Below are positions 54,711-64,000 of a stretch of 64,000 bases of DNA, in pieces. The notes below the pieces were generated by a model. It was given only the letters and a program-made list of their open reading frames with translations. It was not told the origin of the DNA and searched no databases. This DNA comes from Tupaia tana (lineage: Eukaryota > Chordata > Mammalia > Scandentia > Tupaiidae). Within the stretch, counting starts at the first letter, position 1; each line of letters begins with the position of its first letter. The position numbers and the translations under genes were made by a program. The stretch covers positions 45,684,858 through 45,748,857 of the forward strand of contig JAKSZU010000012.1 of assembly GCA_026018925.1 (NCBI GenBank), read 5' to 3'.

Positions 54711-55984
54711 CTGCCCAGTGCCTCTCTTACCCTACTAGGATTTAAGCCAGCCCGTCTCTCAGCCTGTTACTCAGAAGGGAGCACTAGGAGTTGGAATTGG
54801 CTGCAGAGCTGGACTCCAAGGCTGTTCCCAGCTCCTCCTTTAGTGCTTGGGATGTCCCCTGAAGCCTTTGTTCTCAGGTCCCTGGAGTGGAGCCTCCTTG
54901 CCACCCTGTCTCTGTTCTTTCTCTGCAGCTAAGGTGGAGGGATCCTCTCACTCAAGGGGAGGCTCCGAGGAGAAGGGGAGGAGCCCCTCACTCCCTGCTC
55001 AGCACCTGCCAGCCCTGGAGGAGCCTGATGAATCGTCTGTGCCCCCACCCCCCCAACCTCATTCTTCCCTCTCCAGCCCCCGCCTGGTTGGGGAGGTGCG
55101 AAGGGAGCGATTTCACAGCCTGTCAGCTGAGGCCTAAAAATACCCAGAACTCTGAGATGCTTGGGCAGGGGGAGGAGAGAGCAGGGACCAGGAATGGGGG
55201 GTGTGTGTGCCATGGTAATGGCCAGGGGAGCTCTCAGCACCCTGGTCCTGCTCGGGAGCAGTGGCCACACCCTCAGTCCCTAGGTCCCCCATCTGGCCCC
55301 ATATCTGGCAGTGACAAACAGGGAGGGCAGCATCTCCAGGGTCTTGAGAACTAAGCTCTATCACTCAACCGTAAGGGAGGGCTTAGGCTCAGATAGGATC
55401 CGGGGACCCCAGCCCCCCAGGGCTTCCAGCCAATGCCTCTTTCTGCCTCTCCACCCCCGGCTTGGCTGGCATCTTTGGGCTGTGGGAGCCAGGCTGTGCC
55501 CGAGCCTGCTTCCTTCCTGAAGAAGGTGCCTGCTTCTGTGAGGGGAGAGGCGTGAGGAAAGCAGCGTGGATGGGGTGCTGGCAGGTGTGGATGTGACGTA
55601 CCAGCCACCCAGGCACTGGAAGGGAGCAGAAGAGAAGGGGCGTGGTGGCCCACGTCACTGCTGTGTGTCTGTGCACCACAACAGCGCACGTGGCCCCCAC
55701 GATCAGCCATACCCAGAGAGGAGCACACGTGTATGCATGCACATGGACCTAGCGGGGTGGCCTGTTCTTGGGGTTGGGATTCGGTGGACATGTGTGACCC
55801 AACGTGGCCAGTCCAGGTAGAAACTAGGCTGAAAGCACAGGAGCAGGCATGGAGGCACAAGCAGACAGCGTCACTTCATGCAGACACATGACCATGTGGG
55901 GATTCCCATGTGCACGTGTGCTGGGGACAAGGGCAGACCTCTCTGCGTGCCAAACAGGGGCTGAGAAGCTCCTTAAGGAAATGA

Positions 55985-56215
55985 TACAGGGTGGTAGACA
56001 GAGTATGGGGTTCAAGTCCCAGATCTGCCACATGTTGATTTCCTTTGGGACATTGGGCAACTTAACCTTTCGGTCCTTCATTCCCCACCTGAAATATGGA
56101 GCTAATAATAGCACCGATTTGTAGCTGTTGAGTGGATTCAATGAACTGATCTATGCAAACCCCCTAGAACGACCCCTGTCACAGAGATAGCACCACGTAT
56201 ACGTTAGTTCTTATT
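55985..56215 (+). mobile_element. MIR
   Basis: 'ggttcaagtcccagatctgc', 'ggacattgggcaacttaacc' and 'ggagctaataatagcaccg'. Confidence 0.8.
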
Positions 56216-56224
56216 ACCTGGTCC

Positions 56225-56340
56225 TACCCTGTGATGGTACGGGTGGGAATACCAGGGCCCAGAGAGGGCAAATGACTTGGCCAAGTCACTCAGTAAATTA
56301 ATAATAGAGCCAGGGCTAGTACCCAGGCTCCCACACCTTT
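56225..56340 (-). mobile_element. MIR fragment
   Basis: 'gagggcaaatgacttggcca' followed by 'agtcactcagtaaattaata'. Confidence 0.7.
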
Positions 56341-56579
56341 AGACAGCGCTTGTTCAAGTCTGAGACCTCATGGTACCATCCCTCTCAGGGCCTTAAGAAA
56401 ACCCTACAATGTAGGACTATAACCCCCACTGGCATCTGGGGCCTAGATTCTGCCAGGGCTGGGCTGGAATGTTGGGTACTCAGGGACCTCAGCATCTTCA
56501 GACAATACCATGTTGGAGGGGCCTTCCGGGTGGTGGCCTCAAAGCAGCCAGTCAGCCAAGTTAGAAATATGCCCTAGCT

Positions 56580-56765
56580 AGCTCTGGGGACTTGACAGAG
56601 TTGCTCAGCCCTCCTGAGTCTTTTTTCTCCTTATGATGGAATAACAGTTATACCTACTTTCTAGGGTTACCTGGGAATCAGATGCGCTCCTGCACTTCAT
56701 GTCTTCAGGGGCTGGTGCACTGGTGCACTGTGCCCAGTAAGTGCCTGACAGCATTAGCTGCAGTT
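56580..56765 (+). mobile_element. MIR fragment
   Basis: 'cctcctgagtctttttt', 'ggaataacagttatacctac' and 'cagtaagtgcctgacagc'. Confidence 0.65.
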
Positions 56766-57004
56766 ACATCCCTTGCAGAACCCTCCTCCTGTGCTCCATA
56801 CGTGGTGACTTCCTTTGCTTCCCTTCCAGCCCCTGGCCACTCTCGTTCCCTTCCACATCCACCCCACACTCCACAGAGCTTTGATCACAGACTGGCATGC
56901 TACCAGTCAAGCTTGTCTTTGTCTTCTGTTGCCACCTTTGCCCAAGACAACAGGACCCACCACTGGGACTTAGCCCAGACCCTTCTGCATCTGGCCTCAT
57001 CACC

Positions 57005-57085
57005 CACTTGCTAGGTGACCTTGGAGGGGTACCGCTTCCTCCCTGGGCCTCGGTTCTCCCTCCGAAGTGGAGAGGTTGAACCACA
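57005..57085 (+). mobile_element. MIR fragment
   Basis: 'gctaggtgaccttggagggg' then 'cctgggcctcggttctccc'. Confidence 0.65.
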
Positions 57086-57359
57086 TAGTGGTCTCGTTGC
57101 TTCGTTACCCAGCAGGGCCCCTAGCTCAGCCCACCGGGAGGGGTAGCAAGCTAGGAGGGGCAGATCAGCTGGCTGCCCCAGGGAGGCAGAGCATCTGGGG
57201 CCTGAGTTGTTGGTGGCCTGCCACCATGCCTACCCGCACCTGTGGCTGCGTAGGAGGGCACGCGGGCCCAGCTGGCTGGGCATTGACATTGGGGGAGGCT
57301 CAAGGACAATGACGTAGAGAGAGCCCTTCTTGGGGCCGTGGGAGCTGCCACTCCAAGCT

Positions 57360-57770
57360 GTCCTACCCCACTCCTCCTCCTTCTCCCCGGGGTTTTCCTT
57401 CAGCAGTTCCTCTTTCTTCCCTGTCCTTCCTTTCTCCTTCCCCTTCCTGGAGCCTCCCAGCCTGTCCCTCTCTCTGTCTCTTTTCCTTCTGTAATCTTGA
57501 CCATTTCCTGAGGTACCTTCTTCCCCTCTCTCCCTCTGCAGAGGTGTCTCTGTCTCTCTGTTTCCCGAGATTCCTCCTTTACTCCTTCAGTGTGTTCCCA
57601 TTGCTCTGGACCTTTCTGGGTCCCCTTGCTGCTCCAGAGCCCGGTCTCTCTCTTACTCTGCATGGCATGTCTCGGCTCCTTCCAGCTCCTTGGCCCTTGG
57701 CTCTCTCCCACTTCAGAGCCTCCCTTCTTCCAGTTCCTTGGAGCTCCTTGTTCCTGCACCAGCTCCTCTA
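57360..57770 (+). repeat. Pyrimidine-rich stretch, intron 1
   Basis: Long T/C-rich sequence on the SYT7 sense strand, including an acceptor-like CTCCCTCTGCAG at 57530-57541. No coding exon follows, but it could serve as a cryptic splice acceptor. Confidence 0.5.
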
Positions 57771-57891
57771 CCCCAGAGGGGCCCGACCCAGGCAGCTGCT
57801 GTGGCTGGTGCTGCTACCCAGTACCTCCCCAGCCCCCCACCGCTGCGAATTGAGAAAGGGGTCAGCCCAGGGCCCAGGGACTGGCAGCCTT

Positions 57892-57980
57892 GCCTCCTAA
57901 TTAGCAGGAGGTAATTGCCTGGAAAAAAAATTCATTTAGAATGAGACTCCAAGACTCTAACTTAAAGCTGAGCCAGTGTT
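57892..57980. promoter_or_regulatory. Homeodomain-rich noncoding block, intron 1
   Basis: Contains CCTAATTAGCAGG and GGTAATTGCC about ten bases apart, then an A-run and TTCATTTAGAATGAGAC. Two TAATTA/TAATTG cores in unique sequence suggest an enhancer; inference only. Confidence 0.35.
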
Positions 57981-58129
57981 AGCCCCTGGGGTGCAGGAGC
58001 AGGAAGCAGCCCAGGTCAGGGTCTCAGGAATTCCCTCAAGAGAAGCAGGCCCTAGGACCCCCTCCTGCCTGGCTTACTGCCAGGACCCCAGCCTTGGGGA
58101 ACTGGGAAGAGAGCACTGGGCGAAGAGTC

Positions 58130-58310
58130 CCACCATCTTCACCTGACTCTGCTCTGCTGACTGTGTGACTCGGACAAGCCACTCACTCCTTTGAAGCTTA
58201 GTTTTCTTTCCTCTAAATCAGAATGGAGCCATCCCTGGCCACCTCACCCATCAGTCTCATGAAGGTCAGTTCAGATGTGGCTATGAGAGCACTTAGCGGG
58301 CTGGAAGTGC
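58130..58310 (+). mobile_element. MIR fragment
   Basis: 'ctgactgtgtgactcggaca' followed by 'agccactcactcctttgaag'. Confidence 0.7.
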
Positions 58311-58499
58311 TGCAGGGTGCGAGGCGTTACTGTCCTCCGTGTGGCTCTCAGCTGAGAGGTGAGAATGGTGGAGGGCGGGGTGGTCTTGGAGATGCCTAAG
58401 GGATTACTGAGGCCTCCAGAACACAGAAGGATGGGGAGGTGGATGTAGCCAAATCGGAAGATCAAGGGCAACAGACAGGGTTTCTTAGGCCCGTCCCCA

Positions 58500-58690
58500 C
58501 GTTTGTCAGCTTTGCCATCCCGAGTGGTCACTTCGCCTCGCTGAACCCCACTTTCCTTATCTGGAAGATAAGCAGATGCTTCCCCTGGGCGGGATGGGGG
58601 CAGGACTGTAAGGCGGATGAGATGTTTGCAGAGCCTTAGTGCCATAGCTGGCAGATAGTAAGTGCTCAGTAAAGGCTACCACTGTATCTA
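58500..58690 (+). mobile_element. MIR fragment
   Basis: 'tttccttatctggaagataa' and 'gatagtaagtgctcagtaaa'. Confidence 0.75.
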
Positions 58691-59149
58691 CTGTAGTTAA
58701 AGGCTGTGATATGTACTTCCTGCCAGACCCAGAGAAGCTGTGCTTTGGAGGTATTTCCCTCAGGTGGTTTGTTTGGCTTTTTGTTTTCAGAAGCAGGGGG
58801 ATTTCTACACCCAGTGAGGCTAATATCAAGCATTCCCTGGAAACACCAAAGAGATCTGCCTCTCTAAGAGCCCCCTCTGGTAGGGTGGGGGGAAGAGCAG
58901 CGGGTCGCATTTGTGGCCTTCTCCCCCAGTTCCTCACTTTGTCATCTCGAGGGACTGTGGGCAAGGTTCTCATGTGGGCAGGTGTGAGATATGGGGCCTC
59001 TGCTCTGGGAGTGGCGTTCTACAGGCCTCTGTGTTCATGCTGGTAGACTGGCCTTGAAATGGGACGTATGGTGCTTTGTTTAAACAAGTCTGCCCTACCC
59101 ATCTTGGACGAGGGACCAGGGATTTTTGCTGGTCCAAGGTCTGGCCAGC

Positions 59150-59770
59150 CTCACTGAGTCTGCGCTGTGACTGGGGCGGCGTGGTGCCCGAAGCAGCCAG
59201 GACGCAGTTGGACAGGCTGGAGCTTGCAGGCATTGGGCAACGCCTGCACGCTCAGAGAGCCAGATTGCCCCAGGAGCGGTGAGGGGGCGGCGGGGGCCCC
59301 GACCGTCTGCCGCTCTTTCCCCGGCCCGCGCTGCCACCGCTGGGGACCTTCTGTGCGCCTACTCTGAGTGCAGTACCAGTGCCAGCCGCCAGGAGGCAGT
59401 GCGGCGGGCTCTCCTTGAGAGAACAGGGTGTGGTATTTACAACAGCGGGGAGGCTCTTTTTGTCCCAAGGGGAGCTGCCGACTCGGTACTCAGCATCTGA
59501 GGACCTAACTCGGGGAAAGCAGGCTCTTGAGGTCGACTGGTCGCTACTGAGGCTTCCGCTGAGGGCGATCAGGGAAGAACTGGAACCACTACCCTACGGT
59601 TGCAGAAAGATTCTCGGTATCTCGGATCTGTTCGTCAGGCACCGCGCAAAGGGCAGCCTGGAGGAAGGCGCAACCCCTGACTGAATTCTGTCATAGCACC
59701 AAGGACAGGGCGGGCGGCGGCTGTTTCAGCACCGCGGACAGCGTTCGCGGCACCGCACTCAGCCTCGTCC
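59150..59770. promoter_or_regulatory. CpG-rich patch in SYT7 intron 1
   Basis: CpG-dense, GC-rich, repeat-free sequence surrounding the RE1 at 59725. It also holds a weaker CTCF-like string (CCGCCAGGAGGCAGT, two mismatches, near 59388). Probably an intronic regulatory element rather than a promoter; no exon is evident. Confidence 0.5.
59725..59745 (+). promoter_or_regulatory. Near-perfect RE1 (REST/NRSF) element
   Basis: The two RE1 half sites TTCAGCACC and GGACAGCG occur with the canonical 2-base gap (GC) and are followed by TT where the consensus has CC, giving 19 of 21 positions. RE1 elements recruit REST to silence neuronal genes outside neurons. The location in intron 1 of SYT7, a neuronal/endocrine gene, and in a CpG-rich patch fits that role. 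Binding is inferred. Confidence 0.75.
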
Positions 59771-59864
59771 TATTGTTTGTGGTACAAATGATAACCCCAG
59801 AATGTGGTAGACCGGCACCTCCGAAAGTGAATCTCAGACACTCTAAATTCCAAGGATGAGGCTT

Positions 59865-59945
59865 AGGACCAGAGAGGTGCATGAGTAGCCTAAGGTCACA
59901 CAGTCGGTGAGCGGAGGAACTGGATTTGATCTCTCAGTTTGTCTC
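59865..59945 (-). mobile_element. MIR fragment
   Basis: 'agcctaaggtcacacagtcg' and 'gaactggatttgatctctc'. Confidence 0.65.
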
Positions 59946-60299
59946 TCCCACATCTGGATTCCTACTAGTTATCTCTCTCCTCAAACATCTCTGGAAGCTG
60001 CATCACACGATTTCTTGCATCCCCTAAAGTCCTTGAAATGCCGTAGATTAAGTACACTGTCATCTCTCTCCAAAGGCCCTGGGCAGGGATTTGACTTCCA
60101 GGCTGGAAGATTCCTACCTTCAGGGCTCCAAGCCTCAGGTGGGAGAGTGTCAGGGTAGGACAGGTATCTTGGCTGAAGGAGGCCTGTGACTTGGGGAGGT
60201 AGAGTTGAGTCATCGGCATGCGGAACTCTTAAGTGCTCTGAGATCCTCGAATGAAATACAGCACCCCGCTCCAACCCCAGCTTCTTTGTAGCCGTGTAT

Positions 60300-60400
60300 T
60301 ATTAATAACAATAAGATGCTGATTTAGGCCAAGGCACAACGATGCATTATTCATAGGAGTAACTAGTGGTCAAGGCCTGCACTTAATCATCACACGTCCC
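60300..60400. other. AT-rich unique block, possible conserved element
   Basis: TTATTAATAACAATAAG and CGATGCATTATTCATAGG followed by CTTAATCATCACACG. No repeat family recognised; a weak enhancer candidate. Confidence 0.25.
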
Positions 60401-62351
60401 CACTCCTGTCTCCGCTCCCCACTCCTGGCAGAGTGGTCCTCCACCTGGGCTCCTCCTTCCTCGGGTTCCTGCTGCACTGATGCACCTGATCATTTTCATG
60501 GCTGCCCAGGAGGTCGTCAGCTTTGGGATCAATGTGTGTGTGTGGGGGGGGGGAGGGACATAGGTTCTGACCTCTGTGCTAACTCCTGGCTGGGCCTGGG
60601 CTCCCTCCTAAGAACTGGTACCTGGCATCTGTCCTCTAGGGCTTTGACTCTGATGACTTCTGGCCTCAGCAGCTCTCTGGAGTCTGCAGGTGACCTGTCT
60701 TCTCCACCCCTCTTTTGAGGGTGATAACTGAAGCCAGATGCACCAGGCATCCCTAAGCCAGGAATTGTGGGAGGTGGGAGTGGCATTGGCAAGGGGAGGG
60801 TTCACCAGATACCAGGAGGTCAGTAGCTAGCCCTGTCATCGCCACCTCCATTAAACATGGATGCGTAACCCCGTGGCGCACTTTGTAAACTGCTCTGTGA
60901 GTACAAATGTGAGACAGTGTTGCCAAGGCCGTGCTCTCTGCTGGAACGGAGAGCAGAGGTAGAGAAGACATGGATGAGGCCCTCGCAGCTCGCCAGACCT
61001 CACTCCCTGATGAGGAGTCAGAATGCTTGTGGATCCCGTCATGTCCCCTTCCAATTTCTTGCTGGAACAGCTCCTGGCCCATCCGGATAATCCTTCATTC
61101 GCTGTTTACTCACTTGGCATCTCCTCTGAATTCTAAACCGTCTGCATCCAGCCGGCCTCTGCGGCCCCTGCCAGCACGCTCTCCCCGCTCACTCACGCAT
61201 TATCTGTTTTTATTACAGTCAAGGTTGAGGAGGCTTGCTCGTGCAAAGCCCCTATTTTCAGCTACTTGTAACTTTCCGAAACAATTCCCCTTGGGCCCCC
61301 TCTTTCTCCAGACTTGTTCCCACCTCCGGTGAGGCCTGGGGGTTGTGGGCACCTCCACTGCTTTCTGAAGGACACTCAGACAGAATCTCCAGAAGGCACG
61401 GGGTGGCGGGGGGGGTGGGGGGGTTAGGGCCAAGGCCCAACTTTTATGGGCAGTGAGTGCTGGGTTCTCTCTCCTCCTTTCTTTTTTCTTTCTCTCTGCC
61501 CATTTCATTTTCTTTCTCCACTTGCAAAGAAGGAGCTACCCCATTCCCAAGGTGAGTGGCGAGGAAGGGGAAACTTTAGAGTGGAGAGAGGTCAGAATCA
61601 TGGTGAGGCTCAGAGCTTGCCTGGCAGTCTGGGGTTCAGGGTTTAGCTGATTGGTTTGCTGTTCTTTCCTCCCAAAACCCTGCTTCTTTCTGGCTTTCTT
61701 ATATGTGTTGGAATTGAGGGGAGGGAAGAGCTAGATACGAACCAAAAAAAGTCCCCCTTTTCCCATGCCCGAATCACCCTGGGTCTGGTAGGTTCTGCCT
61801 GCTTGTAAGCCGCTCTCACTTTCCGCTGTTTCCATCTGCTTGGCGTGCACTGGAGGGGTGCTTCCTATGCAAACCTGTGACTGCTTTCCACCTGGAACAT
61901 CGTCTTCGATGGGGCTGGGGAGGCGCTAGGGCATGACAAGTAGCGCAGAATCGGGTGGGAGGAGGCGGCTCAGGATGGAAAGGCGCTGGCAGACGTAGCC
62001 CCAACCACCCCCAGCAGTGCTCCGCTTCATCTCGGGAGCATTGGCTGCACCCTCGTCAGTGCTCTGGACAGAGACAGGCCCCGGGCGAGTCCTGGGTCTC
62101 TCCCATCTTCTCACTCCCAGCCTGCCTGGCCCCAGGCACCCAACGCCCAGCCTGTTCTGGAACCTTTAAACAGACTGAGCCTCTGTCTACAATGGTGCTT
62201 CGCCAAAGCCAAAGCCTGAGCCTGTGGAGGGGGGAAGAGCCCCAGGAAAAGTGCATGTGTGTCAGAGGGGTCTCCGAAGTGCTTACAGTAACTCAGAAAT
62301 GGCTCTATTTGGGAAAATTCTTGGACAAGTGGGAGCACTTTCCCTGGCCAT

Positions 62352-62622
62352 TCATGTGTTGTTTTGTTTTTGTTGTGGTTGTTGTTGTTTTGTTCTCGCT
62401 ATAGAGCAGGTGCACTCTCTGAAGAAAAAGAGAGAAAAAGAACGTGAGAAATCACCCCCCGGGGGAATGGCCATTCCACAATCCCTTCTCTTCCATTCTC
62501 CTCTCAGGGTGTTGGGCACACATGCCCAACATATTTTTCAAGCCACTATTTCAGGACTTGAACTTCACAGTTGTCCATGTGAGATCCAGCTGCCTTAACC
62601 ACCACACCACCAGCCGGCCCCC
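62352..62622 (-). mobile_element. SINE-A, reverse
   Basis: T-rich (TTG)n start, reversed body with CCATTCTCCTCTCAGG and head CACCAGCCGGCCCC. Confidence 0.85.
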
Positions 62623-62811
62623 TCCCTAGCTGCTTTTATTTTGGGTTTGCTTGGTTTCTTTCTTCTCTTCCCTCTCGCCTCCGTGTGACTCGTTTCAAGG
62701 CATAACTTCCCTAGGGTGGAACAGAGTGAGAGCTGCAGGGTTCACCGTCTTGCAGACCTCAGGTCCAATCCTGGCTTCACCTCTTCTATGTTGTGTGTTC
62801 CTGGGCAACTT

Positions 62812-63073
62812 ATTATTATTATTATTATTTTAATTTAGAGATTTTTGCTGTAGGGCACCTGTGCTCACCGGAGAGACAGAAAGTGAGAAATCACTCCCTA
62901 GGTGGTATGGCCATGCCACAATCCCTTCTTCTCCATTTTCCTCTTGGCATTTCAAGCACCCACACACATGTGCTTGGCATGAGTTTCAAGTCGCTGAGTC
63001 TGGTACTCGAACTATGATTGACTCCATGGGGGTCCAGCCACATAACCGTTATGCCATCTGCTGGTCCCCTAGG
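62812..63073 (-). mobile_element. SINE-A, reverse, CTCF-core head intact
   Basis: (TTA)n at the tail side, complete reversed body. The head at 63053-63064 reads CCAGCAGATGGC on the minus strand. Confidence 0.9.
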
Positions 63074-63121
63074 TAATCCTTATGAGCCTCACTTCCCTTC
63101 TTTGTCAAATAAGCATTAGAG

Positions 63122-63301
63122 GGGCTGGCAAGTGGCGTGGTGGTTAAAGGCGCTGGACTCCCACATGGCCGACCACGGTTCAAGTCTCGGACCTGGTGGC
63201 TTGCTTTCTTACTTCCTCTCTCTCTCTCTCTGATCAAACTGAAAATAATAATGATATAATAACAAATAAAGTTAAAATAAAAATAATTCTTTAAAAAAAA
63301 T
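63122..63301 (+). mobile_element. SINE-C, short, with target duplication
   Basis: Head GGGCTGGCAAGTGGCGTGG, B box GGTTCAAGTCT, then a (TC)n run and an A/T-rich tail, without the SINE-A body. Target duplication AATAAGCATTAGAG at 63108-63121 and 63302-63315. Confidence 0.8.
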
Positions 63302-64000
63302 AATAAGCATTAGAGCATTTCAGAGAGTTGCCGAGGACTATGGGCATGCTTCAGCATTGAGCATGTTAGTTACTGTGACTGGGGCACTTGGTAAGGAGGG
63401 CAGAAGTCTGGGGTCTGGGGATGCCTGGAAGGGAGAGCGGCCCGGGTGGGAGGGCTCGGGGTGATGGCACAGGTCCGAAAGAAAGGGCTCTGGATATAGG
63501 GAGTGTGCGTGTCACTATCCGGGAGCGTGAGCACAGGCGCGTTCTGGGAGGAGCCTCTGCGCACAGATTTCTCATACGTCCTGCAGCTTTACTGTGCTGC
63601 GGTCTGGGCTAAGCTGTGGAAGGCCCTGCACAATGGGGAGACAGCTGTCATCCCACTGCCCCTGCTGGGGGATGGGTTGACCCTTAGAAAAGGAAGAGAT
63701 AGCTGTTATGAGTGCCTGCCATTGGGGAGGGCTTCCTGGCAGAGGTGGGCCTACCTGGGCCTTGAATAGTTTGATGCATTTGTTTAACGATGACTTCCCC
63801 ACTCTCTCTCGTGTACGAGACCTTGGACTCAGAGCTGATTGATCTGGGATCTCAGCCCTCAGGTGCTCCCGGTGAGGGAACGACACAGAAAGAGCTGGTT
63901 ATTAACCCCAAATGGTGTGTTGTAATGATTACAGAGGAGAAAGGATTGTGGGAGGGAATGGAACCCATCTTTGTCTAGGTCCCTCGGGGATGCAGAATGG

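Larger units (their letters stand above)
62725..63345 (+). mobile_element. MIR split by two later SINEs
   Basis: 'aggtccaatcctggcttcac' and 'gttcctgggcaactt' on the left, 'gagcctcacttcccttcttt' after the first SINE, and 'agcattagagcatttcagag' after the second. Confidence 0.6.
46485..64000 (+). other. SYT7: SYT7 intron 1 (5' part)
   Basis: Begins with GTAAGC. No downstream segment encodes the expected next exon, which should complete a Gly codon and run into the hydrophobic transmembrane helix. The intron therefore exceeds 17.5 kb and continues past the window. It is GC-rich and repeat-poor up to about 52.7 kb, then rich in MIRs. Stretches 46800-48850, 49480-50140, 50170-51320, 51560-52340, 53700-54520, 54720-55980, 60000-60850 and 61300-62350 hold nothing I recognise beyond the sites listed separately. 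Confidence 0.85.

Noticed and set aside
57530..57600. SYT7 coding exon after CTCCCTCTGCAG
   Set aside because: Good acceptor, but the downstream sequence is pyrimidine-rich and does not encode SYT7; at most a cryptic exon.
58870..58890. CTCF site in CCCCCTCTGGTAGGG
   Set aside because: Reverse complement lacks one position of the CCASYAG block, so it does not fit the consensus spacing.
61195..61260. SYT7 exon 2 after the acceptor-like TTTTTATTACAG
   Set aside because: In the required phase the sequence does not encode the Gly codon and hydrophobic transmembrane segment expected after exon 1.
1..64000. A new multi-gene system
   Set aside because: Only one coding exon is supportable; the rest is intergenic or intronic DNA of a mammal. 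Unusual signals are regulatory or repeat-based.

Overview
The window is nuclear DNA of a placental mammal. There are no dense ORFs. Ancient mammalian repeats (MIR, L2, L1 3' ends) cover much of it, together with many (CA)n/(GT)n tracts and CpG-rich islands. About 29 copies of tRNA-derived SINEs are present that match none of the primate, rodent, carnivore, ruminant, horse, rabbit, afrotherian or hedgehog SINEs I can recall. Colugo (Dermoptera) is my best guess for the host, at low confidence.

The one protein-coding feature I can support is the first coding exon of SYT7 (synaptotagmin-7), plus strand, ATG at 46454. It encodes MYRDPEAASP plus the first base of the next codon, followed by a GTAAGC donor at 46485. 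It sits in a strong TATA-less CpG island (about 45.7-46.8 kb) with a (CA)21 tract in its leader. Everything after 46485 looks like the 5' part of SYT7 intron 1; the exon encoding the transmembrane segment is not reached. Everything before about 45.6 kb looks intergenic, which fits the gene-poor interval upstream of SYT7 on human 11q12.2, towards DAGLA.

Layout: 0-18 kb is a repeat mosaic (two L1 3' ends, SINEs, a mariner-like MITE, an AT-rich TA/CA block), with a perfect-consensus CTCF motif at 3.39 kb. 18-33 kb is MIRs plus unique sequence, with two conserved-looking noncoding blocks and a ~198-bp local duplication. 33-35.5 kb is a decayed L2 element. 35.5-38.5 kb is long ancient elements. 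38.9-39.5 kb is an orphan CpG island. 41.3-42.2 kb is three SINEs head to tail. 45.7-46.8 kb is the SYT7 promoter, with an oppositely oriented CTCF motif. 46.5-64 kb is intron 1, with homeodomain/E-box-rich blocks, an RFX X-box, a near-perfect RE1 (REST) element at 59.7 kb, and a SINE stack near 63 kb.

The interest is regulatory: a candidate neuronal silencer in intron 1, a convergent CTCF pair that would bracket the upstream region, and a lineage-specific SINE whose head carries a CTCF-core-like 12-mer. I see no operon-like or otherwise new multi-gene system. All repeat and motif assignments were made by eye.
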